Shown here: in pieces, positions 49,601 through 57,957 of the stretch | How the letters are laid out: each line of letters opens with the position of its first letter | How positions within the stretch are numbered: the stretch's first letter is position 1 | From: Microbacterium sp. | GTDB lineage: Bacteria > Actinomycetota > Actinomycetes > Actinomycetales > Microbacteriaceae | Assembly: GCF_031178445.1 (NCBI RefSeq) | Contig: NZ_JAPSIY010000001.1 | Span: 549,219 to 613,218, forward strand | Length of the DNA stretch: 64,000 bases | Direction of reading: 5' to 3' | Notes under the pieces: generated by a model | What the model saw: only the letters and a program-made list of their open reading frames with translations | The model's database searches: none | What the model was told of the DNA's origin: nothing | Position numbers and translations under genes: made by a program

Positions 49601-49666
49601 GTTCGCGGCACCGATCGCTCGATGGGCGGCGGCAGTCCGGCGTCGACTGCTGGCAGACTTGCCGAC

Positions 49667-50149
49667 GTGACTGACCTGCTCCCTTTCCTCCTCGGTGTGT
49701 CGGCGCTCGGCGCGGCCGTCGCCGGTGGCGTCTTCTTCGCGTTCTCCGGCTTCGTGATGCACGGGCTCAACCGGCTTTCCGCCTCGGAGGCGGCGAGGGC
49801 CATGCGCGCGGTCAACGTCACCGCCGAGCGTCCTCCGCTGATGATCGAACTGTTCGGCACCGCGCTGGTCGGTGTGGCCGTCGCGGTGATGGCTCTCGTG
49901 CGGGGTTCGGATGCGGTGTGGTGGACGTGCGCGGCGGCAGCGCTCTACCTCGTCGCCGTGATCGGCGTCACCGCGACGGCCAACGTTCCTCGCAACAACG
50001 CTCTCGCCGCTGCGGCAGAGCATCCTGACGCCCTGGCGAGAGCGTGGAACGACTATCACCCGGGGTGGACGAGGTGGAACCACGTACGCGCGGCGGGCGG
50101 GATGGCCGCGGCGGCGCTCTTCATCGTCGCCCTCGCATTCGCCGTGTGA
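49667..50149 (+). CDS. DUF1772 / anthrone oxygenase-like membrane protein
   Basis: A 160-residue protein with four hydrophobic segments. The conserved tail TANVPRNNAL and WNDYHPGWTRWNHVRA match DUF1772, a family that includes small anthrone-oxygenase-like proteins. Function here unknown. GTG 49667 was selected as the first start in front of the first membrane helix. Only about 65 bp separates it from gnd, so read-through is possible. Confidence 0.78.
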   Translation: MTDLLPFLLGVSALGAAVAGGVFFAFSGFVMHGLNRLSASEAARAMRAVNVTAERPPLMIELFGTALVGVAVAVMALVRGSDAVWWTCAAAALYLVAVIGVTATANVPRNNALAAAAEHPDALARAWNDYHPGWTRWNHVRAAGGMAAAALFIVALAFAV

Positions 50150-50314
50150 CCGCCTTCGGCCGTTCGAGGCGACGCGCTCGCACGAGCCCCGGTCACCCGC
50201 TGTTCAACCAGCGTTCCTTTCGCGGTACGGCGGTCTCGTAATTCCGCGTCACCTTCGGGAGTTGGAATACCGGTGTTCTCGCAATGACGAGACATCCGCT
50301 CCCGAAAGGTCATC

Positions 50315-51217
50315 ATGCGCCGCAACACCCTGCCCGTCGTCGGCCTCCTCGGCGTCGCCGCCCTCGCCATCACCGGCTGCCAGGGGCCCTCAGCCGAGGC
50401 CGCCCCCGCCGACCCCGACGCCCCGATCACCATCGCCACCCTCCCGGTCGGCGAAGACCCCACGGCCGAGAACCCGACCGAGGTGTTCGCCGAGCTGTTC
50501 GAAGAGGCCACAGGCCGCAAGGTCGAGGTCACCGACGTGCCCGACTACCTCAGCGTGGTCGAGGCGATCCGCGCCGACCACGTCGACATCGGCATCATGA
50601 GCGGCTTCCCCTCCGCGCTGGCCGTCAACACCGGCGAGGTCGACCCGCTGGTCGCCTTCGAGGGCGATGACAAGCCGGTCTCCACCTGCGTCGTGCTCGA
50701 CGAGTCCCCGGTGCAGGAGGTCGAGGATCTCGAGGGCAAGACGGTCGCCTTCGCCGATCAGGCGTCCAGCTCGGGCTACTTCATGCCGGTCTACATGCTG
50801 CACGAGGCCGGCCTCGAGCAGGGCGAGGACTACGAGGCCATCTTCGCCGGCGGTCACGAGGGCTCCTTCGCCGCTCTCGCGCAGGGGCAGGTGGATGCCG
50901 CGTGCACCGCGATCATGCTCACCGAACTCGGCAAGCCCATGTTCCCGTTCGAGGAGGGGGAGTGGCGCGCGGTGGGCGAGAGCCCGTCGATGGCGGTGCA
51001 GGGCACGGTGCTCGGTCGTCAGTCGCTCGACGAGGACACCCGCAAGGTGATCGCCGACGGCATCGCGAAGGTCTTCTCGCCTGAGAACGCCGAGCGCCTC
51101 GGCGCCATGGGCGCCTTCGCCGAGCTCGGTCAGACGGTCGCCCCCGACCCCTCGCTGTACGCCTCGTTCGCGGAGATCGCCGGCGTCGCGGGCGTCGAGC
51201 TGAAGGACCTCAAGTGA
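50315..51217 (+). CDS. phnD: Phosphonate-type ABC transporter substrate-binding lipoprotein
   Basis: A 300-residue lipoprotein (lipobox ALAITGCQG) of the PhnD/SsuA-like family. TIATLPVGEDPTAENP and FADQASSSGYFMPVYML are typical; the serine cluster in ASSSGY binds the phosphonate or phosphate-like group. It starts the operon phnD-phnC-phnE-phosphatase-tetR. The ligand may be a phosphonate, phosphite or organophosphate ester. Its stop overlaps the ATPase start (GTGA). Confidence 0.9.
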   Translation: MRRNTLPVVGLLGVAALAITGCQGPSAEAAPADPDAPITIATLPVGEDPTAENPTEVFAELFEEATGRKVEVTDVPDYLSVVEAIRADHVDIGIMSGFPSALAVNTGEVDPLVAFEGDDKPVSTCVVLDESPVQEVEDLEGKTVAFADQASSSGYFMPVYMLHEAGLEQGEDYEAIFAGGHEGSFAALAQGQVDAACTAIMLTELGKPMFPFEEGEWRAVGESPSMAVQGTVLGRQSLDEDTRKVIADGIAKVFSPENAERLGAMGAFAELGQTVAPDPSLYASFAEIAGVAGVELKDLK

Positions 51218-52068
51218 CCGCGGTGAAGGTCGCGGGGGCGGATGCCGCAGCATCCGCCCCCGCGGGCCGCACGGCGGCCGACCGCACCAGTACCGCCGAA
51301 CTGCGGCAGTCGCTGCCGCTGGTCACAGTTCGCGGGCTGAAGGTCGCGTACGACCAGCACACCGTGCTCGACGGGGTCGACCTCGATCTGTTCCCCGGCG
51401 AGATGGTCGCCCTGCTGGGAGCATCCGGATCGGGAAAGTCCACGCTCATGCGCAGCCTCACCGGCTTCGCCCCGGTCGCGTCGGGCTCGGTGCGCGTCGC
51501 CGGGCACGACGTCACGAATCTGCGTCGCGGCGAACTGCGCACCCTGCGCTCGCACGTCGGGCAGGTGTTCCAGCAGTTCAACCTCATCCCGCGGCTGAGC
51601 GTGCTCACCAATGTGCTCACCGGTGCCCTCCACGGCGCCGGACCGGTGAACCTGGTCGGCGGTTTCACGAGTGCGCACCGCAAGCGTGCGCTCGAGCTGC
51701 TGGATCGCGTCGGAATCGCGCACAAGGCCACCGTTCCCGCCCGTTCGCTCTCGGGCGGCCAGCAGCAGCGCGTCGCGATCGCGAGAGCCCTCATGCAGCA
51801 GCCGCGTGTGATCCTCGCCGACGAGCCGGTCGCCTCGCTCGACCCCAGGCTCGCCGACTCCGTGCTCGAGCTGCTGCGCGGGATCGCCACCCAGGACGGC
51901 ATCCCGGTGCTGGTCAGCCTGCACGTGCTGCCACTCGCCCTCGCCCACAGCGACCGGATCGTCGGCCTCCGGCACGGCGAGATGATCGTCTCCGACGCCA
52001 CGTCGCGCCTGGACGCCGCCGCCCTCGCACCGCTCTACGAGAACGAGGAGCAGCCCGATGAGCATTGA
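51214..52068 (+). CDS. phnC: Phosphonate-type ABC transporter ATP-binding protein
   Basis: A 284-residue ATPase. Walker A is LLGASGSGKST, the signature is LSGGQQQRVAIARAL, Walker B is VILADEPVASLDP and the switch His is in SLHVLPLA. PhnC-like features are ELRTLRSHVGQVFQQFNLIPRL and NVLTGAL. GTG 51214 overlaps the stop of the binding protein, and the first 45 residues are low-complexity Ala-rich. It ends 11 bases inside the permease gene. Confidence 0.93.
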   Translation: MTAVKVAGADAAASAPAGRTAADRTSTAELRQSLPLVTVRGLKVAYDQHTVLDGVDLDLFPGEMVALLGASGSGKSTLMRSLTGFAPVASGSVRVAGHDVTNLRRGELRTLRSHVGQVFQQFNLIPRLSVLTNVLTGALHGAGPVNLVGGFTSAHRKRALELLDRVGIAHKATVPARSLSGGQQQRVAIARALMQQPRVILADEPVASLDPRLADSVLELLRGIATQDGIPVLVSLHVLPLALAHSDRIVGLRHGEMIVSDATSRLDAAALAPLYENEEQPDEH

Positions 52069-52900
52069 CGCACCCTCCCGACCCGCCCGCACGTCGACCT
52101 CCGAGCTGAGCGCCGCCGAGCGGCACCGTCTCGAGAGCGCCTTCCGCATCCCGCGCGCCCGCTTCCTGCTCGGCATCCCGGTGGCGCTGCTGATCCTGTT
52201 CTGGTCGTTCGACGGGGCCGGCTTCGACTTCGTCAAGCTCGGCGAGGGCGCCGTCAACATGGGCGAGTTCCTCTCGCGACTGTTCCCGCCCGACTTCTCG
52301 AAGATCGGCACCATCCTCGCTCTGCTGCTCGAGACCTTCCAGATGGCCGTCGTCGGCACGGTGCTCGGAGCCGTGCTGTCGCTGTTGGTCGCGTTCGCAG
52401 CGTCGTCGAACATCGCGCCGAAATGGCTGTACTACCCGACGCGCTGGGTGATGAACATCATCCGCTCGGTTCCCGACCTCGTCTTCGCGCTGATGTTCGT
52501 CTCGGCCGTGGGGCTCGGTCCGTTCGCCGGCATCCTGGCGATGACCCTGGGGTCGATCGGGTCGATCGGCAAGATCTTCGCCGAGGCCATGGAGCAGGTC
52601 GACCGCGGTCCCGTCGTCGCGATGGAGGCGGTCGGCGCGTCGAAGCGCCAGGTCATCCAGTACGGCGTGCTGCCGCAGGCCGCGCCGCTGCTGACCTCGT
52701 ACACCCTGCTGCTCTTCGAGGGCAACGTACGCGGCGCCACGATCCTCGGCCTGGTCGGCGCGGGCGGAATCGGCCTCGAGCTCACCACCGCCATGCGCAT
52801 GTACGACTACGGCCACCTCAGCGCCATCATCATCTGCATCATCGTGCTCGTCACGCTGATCGACCAGGGCAGCGCCCTCATCCGAAGGAGAATCACATGA
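52058..52900 (+). CDS. phnE: Phosphonate-type ABC transporter permease
   Basis: A 280-residue permease with about six helices. The EAA loop AEAMEQVDRGPVVAMEAVGASKRQVI and the C-terminal GAGGIGLELTTAMRMYDYGHLSAIII are typical of PhnE. Only one permease gene is present, so it probably acts as a homodimer. Next gene overlaps by ATGA. Confidence 0.93.
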   Translation: MSIDAPSRPARTSTSELSAAERHRLESAFRIPRARFLLGIPVALLILFWSFDGAGFDFVKLGEGAVNMGEFLSRLFPPDFSKIGTILALLLETFQMAVVGTVLGAVLSLLVAFAASSNIAPKWLYYPTRWVMNIIRSVPDLVFALMFVSAVGLGPFAGILAMTLGSIGSIGKIFAEAMEQVDRGPVVAMEAVGASKRQVIQYGVLPQAAPLLTSYTLLLFEGNVRGATILGLVGAGGIGLELTTAMRMYDYGHLSAIIICIIVLVTLIDQGSALIRRRIT

Positions 52901-53667
52901 CGATCATCGAAGACACCCCCGCGCTCGTCCTGAGCGCACCGGTCAACCTGCGCGATCTGGGCGGCATTCCGATCGCCGGCGGAGTGCTGCGTGAGGGCCT
53001 CGCGATCCGCGCCGATGACCTCGCCTATGTGCCGGTCGACGTCGCCGAGCAGCTGGTGACCGATGGGCTGACTGCGATCATCGACCTTCGCTCGCCGCTG
53101 GAGGTCGCAGTGACAGGGCGCGGCGCGCTCGCGGAGCATCCGATCGCGTACCACCACCTGCCGCTCATCGCCGACGTCTCCCGTTCGATGGAAGACGGCC
53201 CCTCCCTCAGCCACGAGGCCATGGGCCGTATGTACCTGCGCATGGTCGAGGTCGCAGCGCCTCAGCTGGTCACCGCCCTGAACGTGATCGCCTACACCCC
53301 CGGCGCCGCCGCCTTCCACTGCGCCGCGGGCCGCGACCGCACCGGCGTGCTCGCCGCGATGCTGCTGCTGGCTCTCGGCGCCGCCGACGACGACATCGTC
53401 GACGACTATGCCCGCACCGGCGACAACATGGTCGCGATCATGCAGCGCACGGCGCCGGCGATGGGGGCGATGTGGAAGGCGCTCGGATTCGACGCCTCCG
53501 CGCTCGAGAAGTCGTCGTCACTGCTGGAGGGGTCGATGGAGGTCTCGATGCGGATCCTGCTCGACACTCTGCGCGAGAGGCACGGCGACCCGCTGTCGCC
53601 GCTGCGAGCGGCAGGACTCTCCGACGACACCGTTGCTCGCCTGCGAGCGCGAGCGCTCGCAGCATGA
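52897..53667 (+). CDS. Tyrosine/dual-specificity-type protein phosphatase
   Basis: A 256-residue cysteine phosphatase. VNLRDLGG (16-23) and IDLRSPLE (62-69) precede the P-loop HCAAGRDRTG (141-150), with nucleophile C142 and R148. These are features of bacterial tyrosine/serine phosphatases such as MptpB-like proteins. It is translationally coupled to phnE and to the TetR gene on its other side. Because all five genes form one operon, it may remove phosphate from the imported compound, which is an inference. Confidence 0.88.
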   Translation: MTIIEDTPALVLSAPVNLRDLGGIPIAGGVLREGLAIRADDLAYVPVDVAEQLVTDGLTAIIDLRSPLEVAVTGRGALAEHPIAYHHLPLIADVSRSMEDGPSLSHEAMGRMYLRMVEVAAPQLVTALNVIAYTPGAAAFHCAAGRDRTGVLAAMLLLALGAADDDIVDDYARTGDNMVAIMQRTAPAMGAMWKALGFDASALEKSSSLLEGSMEVSMRILLDTLRERHGDPLSPLRAAGLSDDTVARLRARALAA

Positions 53668-54296
53668 CGACCCTTCTCGCGGAGGCCGGGACCGTGCGAC
53701 GGCGCGGGCCCGGCCGCCCGCGCGACGAGGAGATCGACGGGCAGATCATCGCGGCGACGCTCGCCACCATCGACGCCGGCGAGGAGGTGACGGTCAACAG
53801 GGTCGTCGCCCGCAGCGGTGTGAGCCGCGCGGCGCTGTACCGCCGCTGGCCCTCGCTGACCCTGCTGATCGCGCAGGCGCTCGACGTGGGTCGTGAGGTG
53901 CCGCCCGAGTACCCCGACGACGTCGACCTGCGCGAGGCGGTGCTGGCCGGCCTCGGGATGCTTCCCGGCATGGTGGCGGTCTCGGCGCCGGGGTACTCGG
54001 AGGAGCGGTTCCGTCAGCGGATCCGCCTGGTGATGGCCGACAGGGCGCTGCAGAAGGCGTACTGGGCCTCGCACGTCTCGCGCCGCCGCGTGCCGCTCGA
54101 GAACGCGCTGCGCCGGGGCATCGCCCGCGGTGAGCTGCGCGCCGACCTCGATGTCGAAGCCTGCTTCGACGCACTTGCGGGAGCCGTGTACTACCAGCTC
54201 GTGGTGCGCGGCGATCATATCTGCGATCCGTCCACCGTCGAGCGGGTGCGGGAGGCGTTCGACGTCGTCTGGCGGGGGATGACAACCCGGCGATGA
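53664..54296 (+). CDS. TetR family transcriptional regulator
   Basis: A 210-residue regulator with an Arg/Gly-rich start (RRRGPGRPRDEEID), a helix-turn-helix near residues 40-62 (VTVNRVVARSGVSRAALYRRW) and a helical ligand domain. ATG 53664 overlaps the phosphatase stop. As the last gene of the phn operon it probably regulates it. Convergent with 54299; the two stops are three bases apart. Confidence 0.88.
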   Translation: MTTLLAEAGTVRRRGPGRPRDEEIDGQIIAATLATIDAGEEVTVNRVVARSGVSRAALYRRWPSLTLLIAQALDVGREVPPEYPDDVDLREAVLAGLGMLPGMVAVSAPGYSEERFRQRIRLVMADRALQKAYWASHVSRRRVPLENALRRGIARGELRADLDVEACFDALAGAVYYQLVVRGDHICDPSTVERVREAFDVVWRGMTTRR

Positions 54297-54298
54297 CG

Positions 54299-55156
54299 TC
54301 AGCCGGTGCGTTCCTTCGCGCCGAACCGCTGCCCTCCCAGCACCCCGAGCAGTCGGAGCTTCTCCTCGTCCTCGCTGCGCGGCGACGCGGTCAGCACGAG
54401 CAGGGCCTGACCGCGGTCTTCGGTGAACAGCACCTGGCAGTCGACCTCGATCGCCCCCACCTCCGGGTGGATCAGCGTCTTGTGGTCGGCGAAGCGCTGA
54501 GCGACCTCCTGCCGATCCCAGAGTTCGCGGAACTCAGCGCTGTGACGAAGCAGCTCGGCCACCAGCGTGCCCGCCGGCGAATTCCGCCCCATGGCGCCGA
54601 GCGCGGCACGCAGTCCGGATACCTGCGCGCGGCTGTTACGTGCGTGGTCGTCCCGGGGATAGTGGGCTCGTGCCTGTGCGGGATGCATGAACCAGCGGTA
54701 GGGCTCATAGCGGTCCAGCCCGGTGAGACCCACATTGTCGCCCAGAAGCGCAGCGGCGAGCGGGTTCTGCACCAACGTCTCGCCGAGGCTCGAGATGATC
54801 AGGGCGGGCGTATCGCTCAAGCGGTCGAACACGCGCTGCAGCGCAGGGGCGACGTGGTGCGACGAACCGATGCGATCGGGAACCGCATGCCCCGCGACGC
54901 GATACAGATAGTCGCGCTCGTCGGAAGTCAGGCGCAGCGCCCGCGCCAGCGAGGCGAGCAGCTGAACACTCGGCTGCGGACCCCGCTGCTGCTCGAGCCG
55001 GGTGTAGTAGTCGGTCGACATCAACGCGAGCTGCGCGACGTCCTCTCGCCGCAACCCGGGAACCCGACGACGGGCACCCTCGGGCAGCCCGACGTCCTCA
55101 GGGCGCAGCTGCTCGCGATGGCGCCGCAGGAACACAGCCAGAGCTTCACGGTCCAT
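54299..55156 (-). CDS. XRE-type regulator with MmyB-like ligand domain
   Basis: A 285-residue regulator. Residues 1-75 contain the helix-turn-helix (VPGLRREDVAQLALMSTDYYTRLEQ, with the usual RGPQPSVQLLASLARAL). Residues from about 105 form an MmyB-like PAS-type domain (DTPALIISSLGETLVQNPLAAALLG, YEPYRWFMHPAQAR, WDRQEVAQRF). Such genes typically lie divergent from the SDR they control, as here (55257). ATG 55156 is the family start. Confidence 0.9.
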   Translation of the reverse strand: MDREALAVFLRRHREQLRPEDVGLPEGARRRVPGLRREDVAQLALMSTDYYTRLEQQRGPQPSVQLLASLARALRLTSDERDYLYRVAGHAVPDRIGSSHHVAPALQRVFDRLSDTPALIISSLGETLVQNPLAAALLGDNVGLTGLDRYEPYRWFMHPAQARAHYPRDDHARNSRAQVSGLRAALGAMGRNSPAGTLVAELLRHSAEFRELWDRQEVAQRFADHKTLIHPEVGAIEVDCQVLFTEDRGQALLVLTASPRSEDEEKLRLLGVLGGQRFGAKERTG

Positions 55157-55256
55157 TCCTCCATCATGCGCGCAGGCGCACGTCTCAACCAGGGACCGCC
55201 GATCCCCCGACAAGGGCTCTCTGCCGGCGAACGCCAGGGCACAACACACTCGGAGC

Positions 55257-56018
55257 ATGCGAATCAACGGAAACACCATCTTCATCCCTGGTGCCACCAG
55301 CGGAATCGGTCTGGCTCTCGCCGTGCGCCTGCACGAGGCGGGCAACCGCGTGATCGTCGGCGGTCGCCGCGTCGAGCTGCTCGAGTCGATCGCCGCACAG
55401 CATCCGGGTATCGACACCGTCAGGATCGATACGGCGGATGCCGCGTCCATCGCCAGCGCTTCGGCCGAGGTGATCGCCCGCCACCCTGATCTCAACGTGC
55501 TGATCCCGATGGCGGGCATCATGCGCGCCGAGGACTGGACCGCGCCCGGGTTCGTCGAAACAGCCGAGGTCACCGTGACGACGAACCTGCTGGGGCCGAT
55601 CCGGCTGATCGCGGCTTTCGCCGCGCACCTGCTCGCGCAGCCGGAGTCGACCATCATGACCGTCTCGTCGGGGCTCGCCTTCGCGCCGCTGCGTTTCACC
55701 CCGACCTACAACGCGACCAAGGCCGCGATCCACCAGCTCAGCGAGTCGCTGCGGCTGCAGTACGCAGGGACGAACCTGAGCGTGGTCGAGCTCGTGCCGC
55801 CGTCGGTGCAGACCGACCTGATGCCGGGGCACGCCGACGATCCTTCGGCCATGCCCCTCGACGAGTACATCGACGAGACGATGGCGATCCTGACCGAGCA
55901 GCCCGACGTCACCGAGGTTCAGGTCGAGCGGGTGAAGTTCCTGCGTTACGGCGAGGTCCGCGGCGATCAGTCGCAGGTCATCGCCGTGCTGAACGGTCTG
56001 GCTGCGCCCACGCGCTGA
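55257..56018 (+). CDS. SDR family oxidoreductase (DltE-like)
   Basis: A 253-residue SDR: FIPGATSGIGL is the cofactor site, IPMAGIM replaces NNAG, and TYNATKAAIHQL supplies the catalytic Tyr and Lys. DltE-type SDRs are similar. It is divergent from its probable MmyB-type repressor at 55156. A hairpin at 56054-56085 follows. Confidence 0.88.
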   Translation: MRINGNTIFIPGATSGIGLALAVRLHEAGNRVIVGGRRVELLESIAAQHPGIDTVRIDTADAASIASASAEVIARHPDLNVLIPMAGIMRAEDWTAPGFVETAEVTVTTNLLGPIRLIAAFAAHLLAQPESTIMTVSSGLAFAPLRFTPTYNATKAAIHQLSESLRLQYAGTNLSVVELVPPSVQTDLMPGHADDPSAMPLDEYIDETMAILTEQPDVTEVQVERVKFLRYGEVRGDQSQVIAVLNGLAAPTR

Positions 56019-56053
56019 CGGTCTGTGCATCTCCGCAGACGGACTGCCGTACT

Positions 56054-56085
56054 CGGGAGGAGGATTCTCGCGGATCCTCCTCCCG
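56054..56085. terminator. Bidirectional hairpin terminator
   Basis: Twelve-base arms CGGGAGGAGGAT and ATCCTCCTCCCG around an 8-base loop, between the convergent SDR and cupin genes. Confidence 0.85.
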
Positions 56086-56114
56086 CGCATGCTTCTCTTG
56101 CCGAGGCTGAGCGC

Positions 56115-56435
56115 TCACTCCAGCCACTCGGTGACGAACCGATCGTTCGAGTGCACGTGCGTCGCCTCGTACGTGCCACCGTCGAGCACTTCGAAGCGGT
56201 GCGCGGCGAGCGCGGGCACGACGAGAACCTGACCGCCCGCGCCGATGACCTGCTCACCCTCGACGGTGAACAGGGCGCGTCCGCGGTGAATGATGAATGT
56301 CTCGACGTACGGATGTCGGTGCAGGCGCGGGCCTGTGCCGGGAGACGAGTTGTACTCGCGGATGACGCTGATCGGTGAGCCGATCAGGTATCCCTCGATT
56401 GTCGCGTCGAGGGCGACGTCGACGGGCTGGATCAT
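56115..56435 (-). CDS. Cupin domain protein
   Basis: A 106-residue single cupin. GTGPRLHRHPYVETFIIHRGRALF is motif 1 with two metal His and a Glu, and VVPALAAHRFE is part of motif 2. Substrate unknown. It is 54 bp downstream of the phosphatase fusion on the same strand and may be in its operon. Confidence 0.85.
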   Translation of the reverse strand: MIQPVDVALDATIEGYLIGSPISVIREYNSSPGTGPRLHRHPYVETFIIHRGRALFTVEGEQVIGAGGQVLVVPALAAHRFEVLDGGTYEATHVHSNDRFVTEWLE

Positions 56436-56489
56436 GGTGCCTCCGTTCTCGCCCGAGGGTACGCCGCCGGCGACTAGCGGGCCAGAGGA

Positions 56490-57887
56490 TCACGGGCGAA
56501 GCGACGGCGGACTGCCGACTGCCGCGGATGCAAGGCCGGCCGTGCGTGAACGAGCACCGTCGAGAATCAGTCGTGCCGCCGCGGGCAGGTCGTCCGCGAT
56601 GTGATATCTCTGCTCGGTATCACCCACCGGAGGACGCTTCGCCGCCGGCTCGGCTCCCGTGAGCACCAGCACGGGAGTCGCGCCACAGGTGAGAGCCGCT
56701 TCCACATCGGTCCAGCGATCCCCGACCATCCAGCTTGATTCGATGTCGATTCGCAGCTCGGCTGCGGCTCGCAGAAGCATGGCGGGGCTCGGCTTTGCCT
56801 CGTCGTCTCCGGACCATTCCGGTGCGATGGCGCGCTCACCCGCCTGCGGACTCGTGTAGATCGCATCTACCACCGCACCCTCCGCAGCGAGCAGGAGGGA
56901 CATGCGGTCGTTCACTTCCTCAACCACCGCCGGGGTCGCATACCCCAGCCCGATGCAGGACTGATTCGTGATCACGACGACGCGATATCCCGCCTCGCGA
57001 AGCTTCCGGATGGCTCCCGCCGCACCGGGTATGAGCTCCATCGCTTCGGGCCCGGCGGTGTAAGACGCGAGAGTGTTGATGCATCCGTCACGATCGAGGA
57101 AGATCGCGGGCTTCATCGGCACGCTCGTCCTGATGTCGACCTGCTCCCAGGTCGTCCGTCCGGACTGCGGGTCGAGGTCGAACAGGCGGTAAGGATGCGG
57201 ACTCTCGGTCAGTGCCGGCGTGACACTCAGCAGCGCGCCGCCGTGCTGCGCGGGTTTGACGCCGACGTGATAATGGCCGGACAAGACCAGACGTACAATC
57301 GTCGACTCTGATATCCGCCGCAGCAGCTCATGGCCTTCGAGATAGGTGTGCGGATACTCCTCGTCGAGCACCGGCGAGATCACGTAATGCTGAAGATGCA
57401 CTTGCGGCAGGGGTCCGGGTTCCGCGAGAACTTGGTCGAATCGATGACGCTCGGCGAGTATGCGCTGGGGACGGTTGTGGTGCACTTCACGGTCCCAGAA
57501 GCTGACGAAGCGGACTCCGCCCACATCGCGAATGGGGGCGCCATCGCCGAGCTCCTCTGCCACGAGGCGGTGCGAGTCGTGGTTTCCCGGCAGCGCGATC
57601 CAGGGCAGTCCGGTGCCATCGAGAATCCGGCGCACGAGGCGATAATCGGCGCGCGCGGCCGCCCAGAGGGGCTCGTCCGCCTCCGCGTCGCGTTCCGGCC
57701 CGAACAGATACATCGGGACGTCGACGAGGTCGCCGGTGAGCACGATGACATCGGCCCCGCGCGTCTTGGCGTCGGCGGCGGCGTCTGCGAGCAGTTCAGC
57801 CGCCTCTCTGCTGCGACGGCGAGGGATGGCGGAGCTACCCGGCAGGTGGTGGCGCAGGTGCGGGTCGGTGATGTGGGCGATTCTCAT
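56490..57887 (-). CDS. Metallophosphoesterase fused to HAD-IIIA phosphatase
   Basis: A 465-residue two-domain protein. Residues 1-250 form a calcineurin-like phosphoesterase: D8/H10 (ITDPHL), D53 (LTGDLVD), GNHD (101-104), H167 and GHYH (204-207). Residues 258-450 form a GmhB/HisB-like HAD phosphatase: D265/D267 (FLDRDG), TNQS (307-310), K365 and the GDRWTD motif with D390/D394. The Cys/His zinc loop seen in GmhB is missing (SPQAGERAIAPEWSG in that place). Both halves keep their catalytic residues. It probably removes phosphates from two positions or two compounds, but no substrate can be named. No ribosome-site evidence was found for a separate start of the HAD part, though a methionine (SVPMKPAIFLD) lies at the junction. 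Confidence 0.85.
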   Translation of the reverse strand: MRIAHITDPHLRHHLPGSSAIPRRRSREAAELLADAAADAKTRGADVIVLTGDLVDVPMYLFGPERDAEADEPLWAAARADYRLVRRILDGTGLPWIALPGNHDSHRLVAEELGDGAPIRDVGGVRFVSFWDREVHHNRPQRILAERHRFDQVLAEPGPLPQVHLQHYVISPVLDEEYPHTYLEGHELLRRISESTIVRLVLSGHYHVGVKPAQHGGALLSVTPALTESPHPYRLFDLDPQSGRTTWEQVDIRTSVPMKPAIFLDRDGCINTLASYTAGPEAMELIPGAAGAIRKLREAGYRVVVITNQSCIGLGYATPAVVEEVNDRMSLLLAAEGAVVDAIYTSPQAGERAIAPEWSGDDEAKPSPAMLLRAAAELRIDIESSWMVGDRWTDVEAALTCGATPVLVLTGAEPAAKRPPVGDTEQRYHIADDLPAAARLILDGARSRTAGLASAAVGSPPSLRP

Positions 57888-57957
57888 TCAGGCATCGATT
57901 CTCGTTACGAGATCGGCGCCGACGTCATCGCGGACGCCGGCGCCGATCAGGGTGGGG

